In this document: positions 63,287 to 64,000 of the stretch, piece after piece
How the letters are laid out: each line of letters opens with the position of its first letter
Numbering within the stretch: position 1 is the stretch's first letter
Origin: G965197555 sp965197555
Lineage (GTDB): Bacteria; Chloroflexota; Dehalococcoidia; Lucifugimonadales; UBA3495
Assembly: GCA_965197555.1 (NCBI GenBank)
Contig: OZ240213.1
Location: 2,542,001 to 2,606,000 of the forward strand
Reading direction: 5' to 3'
Length of the DNA: 64,000 bases
Position numbers and translations under genes: made by a program
The notes under the pieces: model-generated
Databases searched by the model: none
The model's input: the letters and a program-made list of their open reading frames with translations, nothing else
Told to the model about the DNA's origin: nothing

Positions 63287-64000
63287 ATGACGGTCGTTGA
63301 CGACGTCAAAAGCCGACTGGATATCCAAGAGGTCATCTCGCGATATTCGCCATTGTCCCGCTCGGGGCGCGGCTACAAAGCGAACTGTCCTTTCCACCAG
63401 GAGAGGACACCTTCTTTCTACGTGTTTCCAGATCGCCAAACTTGGCGATGTTTTGGCGCCTGCGCCACCGGGGGCGACGTCTTCTCCTTCGTGATGAGGG
63501 TCGAAAATCTTGACTTTAGTGAAACCCTCAAGCGATTGGCTCAAGAGGTTGGAGTCGCAACGTCCACCCGAGAAAATAGTTCGGAGCAGCAGACGTCTTT
63601 CGAGGTGAATGAAGCGGCCTGCCGATACTTCCAGGATTTGCTGGGTTCGAGTCCTGGCGTGGAGGCCCGCCGTTACATGGAAAACCGGGGATTGGACCGG
63701 GGCATAATAGAGCGCTTTGAGTTGGGTGTTAGCCCCCAAGACGGCCAATCGTTGGCTAAACATTTGTCAAAGGTGGGCTACACCCCGCAGCAGCAAGCCT
63801 CGGCCGGCGTAGTCCGGACCACGGACAGCGGACAAATCCGGGACCTATTTCGTGGTCGGCTGATGATCCCCATAAGAGACGGCCAAGCGCGTCTGGCGGG
63901 TTTCGGTGGACGGGCGTTGGACGACTCCACACCCAAGTATCTTAACTCCCCGCGCGGGCCGGTGTTTGATAAAGGGCGTCTCCTTTATGCTTATCATCTG
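63287..64000 (+). CDS. dnaG: DNA primase DnaG, N-terminal part (cut by window end)
   Basis: The first 238 residues of primase. The CHC2 zinc ribbon has C34-P-F-H37 then C55 and C59 in CFGACATGG, with three residues between the last two Cys. GGDVFSFVMRVENLDFSETLKRLA follows. The start of the RNA polymerase domain appears in FRGRLMIPIRDGQARLAGFGGRAL. The frame is open to the window edge, so the TOPRIM core lies outside. AAGG-rich sequence precedes the ATG. Confidence 0.96.
   Translation, partial: MTVVDDVKSRLDIQEVISRYSPLSRSGRGYKANCPFHQERTPSFYVFPDRQTWRCFGACATGGDVFSFVMRVENLDFSETLKRLAQEVGVATSTRENSSEQQTSFEVNEAACRYFQDLLGSSPGVEARRYMENRGLDRGIIERFELGVSPQDGQSLAKHLSKVGYTPQQQASAGVVRTTDSGQIRDLFRGRLMIPIRDGQARLAGFGGRALDDSTPKYLNSPRGPVFDKGRLLYAYHL

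Noticed and set aside
1..64000. tRNA genes, rRNA genes, CRISPR arrays, prophage or insertion sequences
   Set aside because: No cloverleaf, rRNA segment, regularly spaced repeats, integrase or transposase was recognised by reading; tRNAscan and CRISPR finders could confirm.

Overview
The window is a dense bacterial chromosomal segment, GC-rich by eye. It carries about 57 protein-coding genes, no RNA gene I could recognise, no CRISPR array and no intact insertion sequence. Gene content points to a Chloroflexota bacterium of the Dehalococcoidia/SAR202 type: many CaiB/BaiF CoA-transferases, acyl-CoA dehydrogenases, enoyl-CoA hydratase-like proteins, AMP-forming ligases, flavin-dependent monooxygenase-like proteins and TPP enzymes, interleaved with ordinary housekeeping genes. 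This taxonomic placement is inference from gene content, because no rRNA is present.

Layout. 0-6.8 kb: thiolase plus DUF35 Zn-ribbon partner, a divergent acyl-CoA ligase, an EVE protein, a two-domain SagB-like nitroreductase and a beta-hydroxyacid dehydrogenase. 6.9-9.5 kb: a two-gene operon for a bacterial tubulin-like GTPase and a 521-residue unknown partner, behind a near-consensus promoter. 9.7-13.1 kb: a benzoylformate-decarboxylase-like enzyme, a VOC protein and a cysteine desulfurase. 13.5-18 kb: D-aminoacylase, a hicB-hicA toxin-antitoxin pair and two acyl-CoA dehydrogenases. 18.1-23.7 kb: RecQ, an enoyl-CoA hydratase-like protein and a pair of CaiB/BaiF proteins. 24.1-26.4 kb: two D-threonine-aldolase-like paralogues, one without the PLP lysine. 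26.5-35.7 kb: NIPSNAP, esterase, argG, metH and M1 aminopeptidase. 36-39.2 kb: leuC-rmuC-leuD. 39.3-49.5 kb: a second CaiB/BaiF pair, a second TPP enzyme, a ketopantoate-reductase homologue, a ligase, two more hydratases and a PHP protein. 49.5-51.6 kb: groES-groEL with a strong terminator. 51.7-54.6 kb: an A / B'-A fusion / B cluster of family I CoA-transferase genes. 54.6-64 kb: DUF2277, exonuclease III, a deiodinase-like gene interrupted by an in-frame TGA, an LLM oxidoreductase, a serine hydrolase, a degenerate AroQ homologue, protoglobin, MFS transporter, glycerophosphodiesterase and the start of dnaG.

Most genes supply acyl-CoA chemistry: ligases and CoA-transferases activate acids, dehydrogenases, hydratases and thiolase process the thioesters, and the two TPP enzymes could feed 2-oxo acids into the same network. 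Several enzymes sit as pairs in which one member has lost a catalytic residue (both CaiB/BaiF pairs, the D-threonine-aldolase-like pair, the B' domain of the CoA-transferase fusion). This suggests hetero-oligomers or new functions.

The best candidate for something new is the gene at 55733-56467. It is an iodothyronine-deiodinase-family protein whose catalytic position is an in-frame TGA followed by a hairpin that fits the bacterial SECIS rules, so it is probably a selenoprotein. Second is the split tubulin-like operon at 6.9-9.5 kb.
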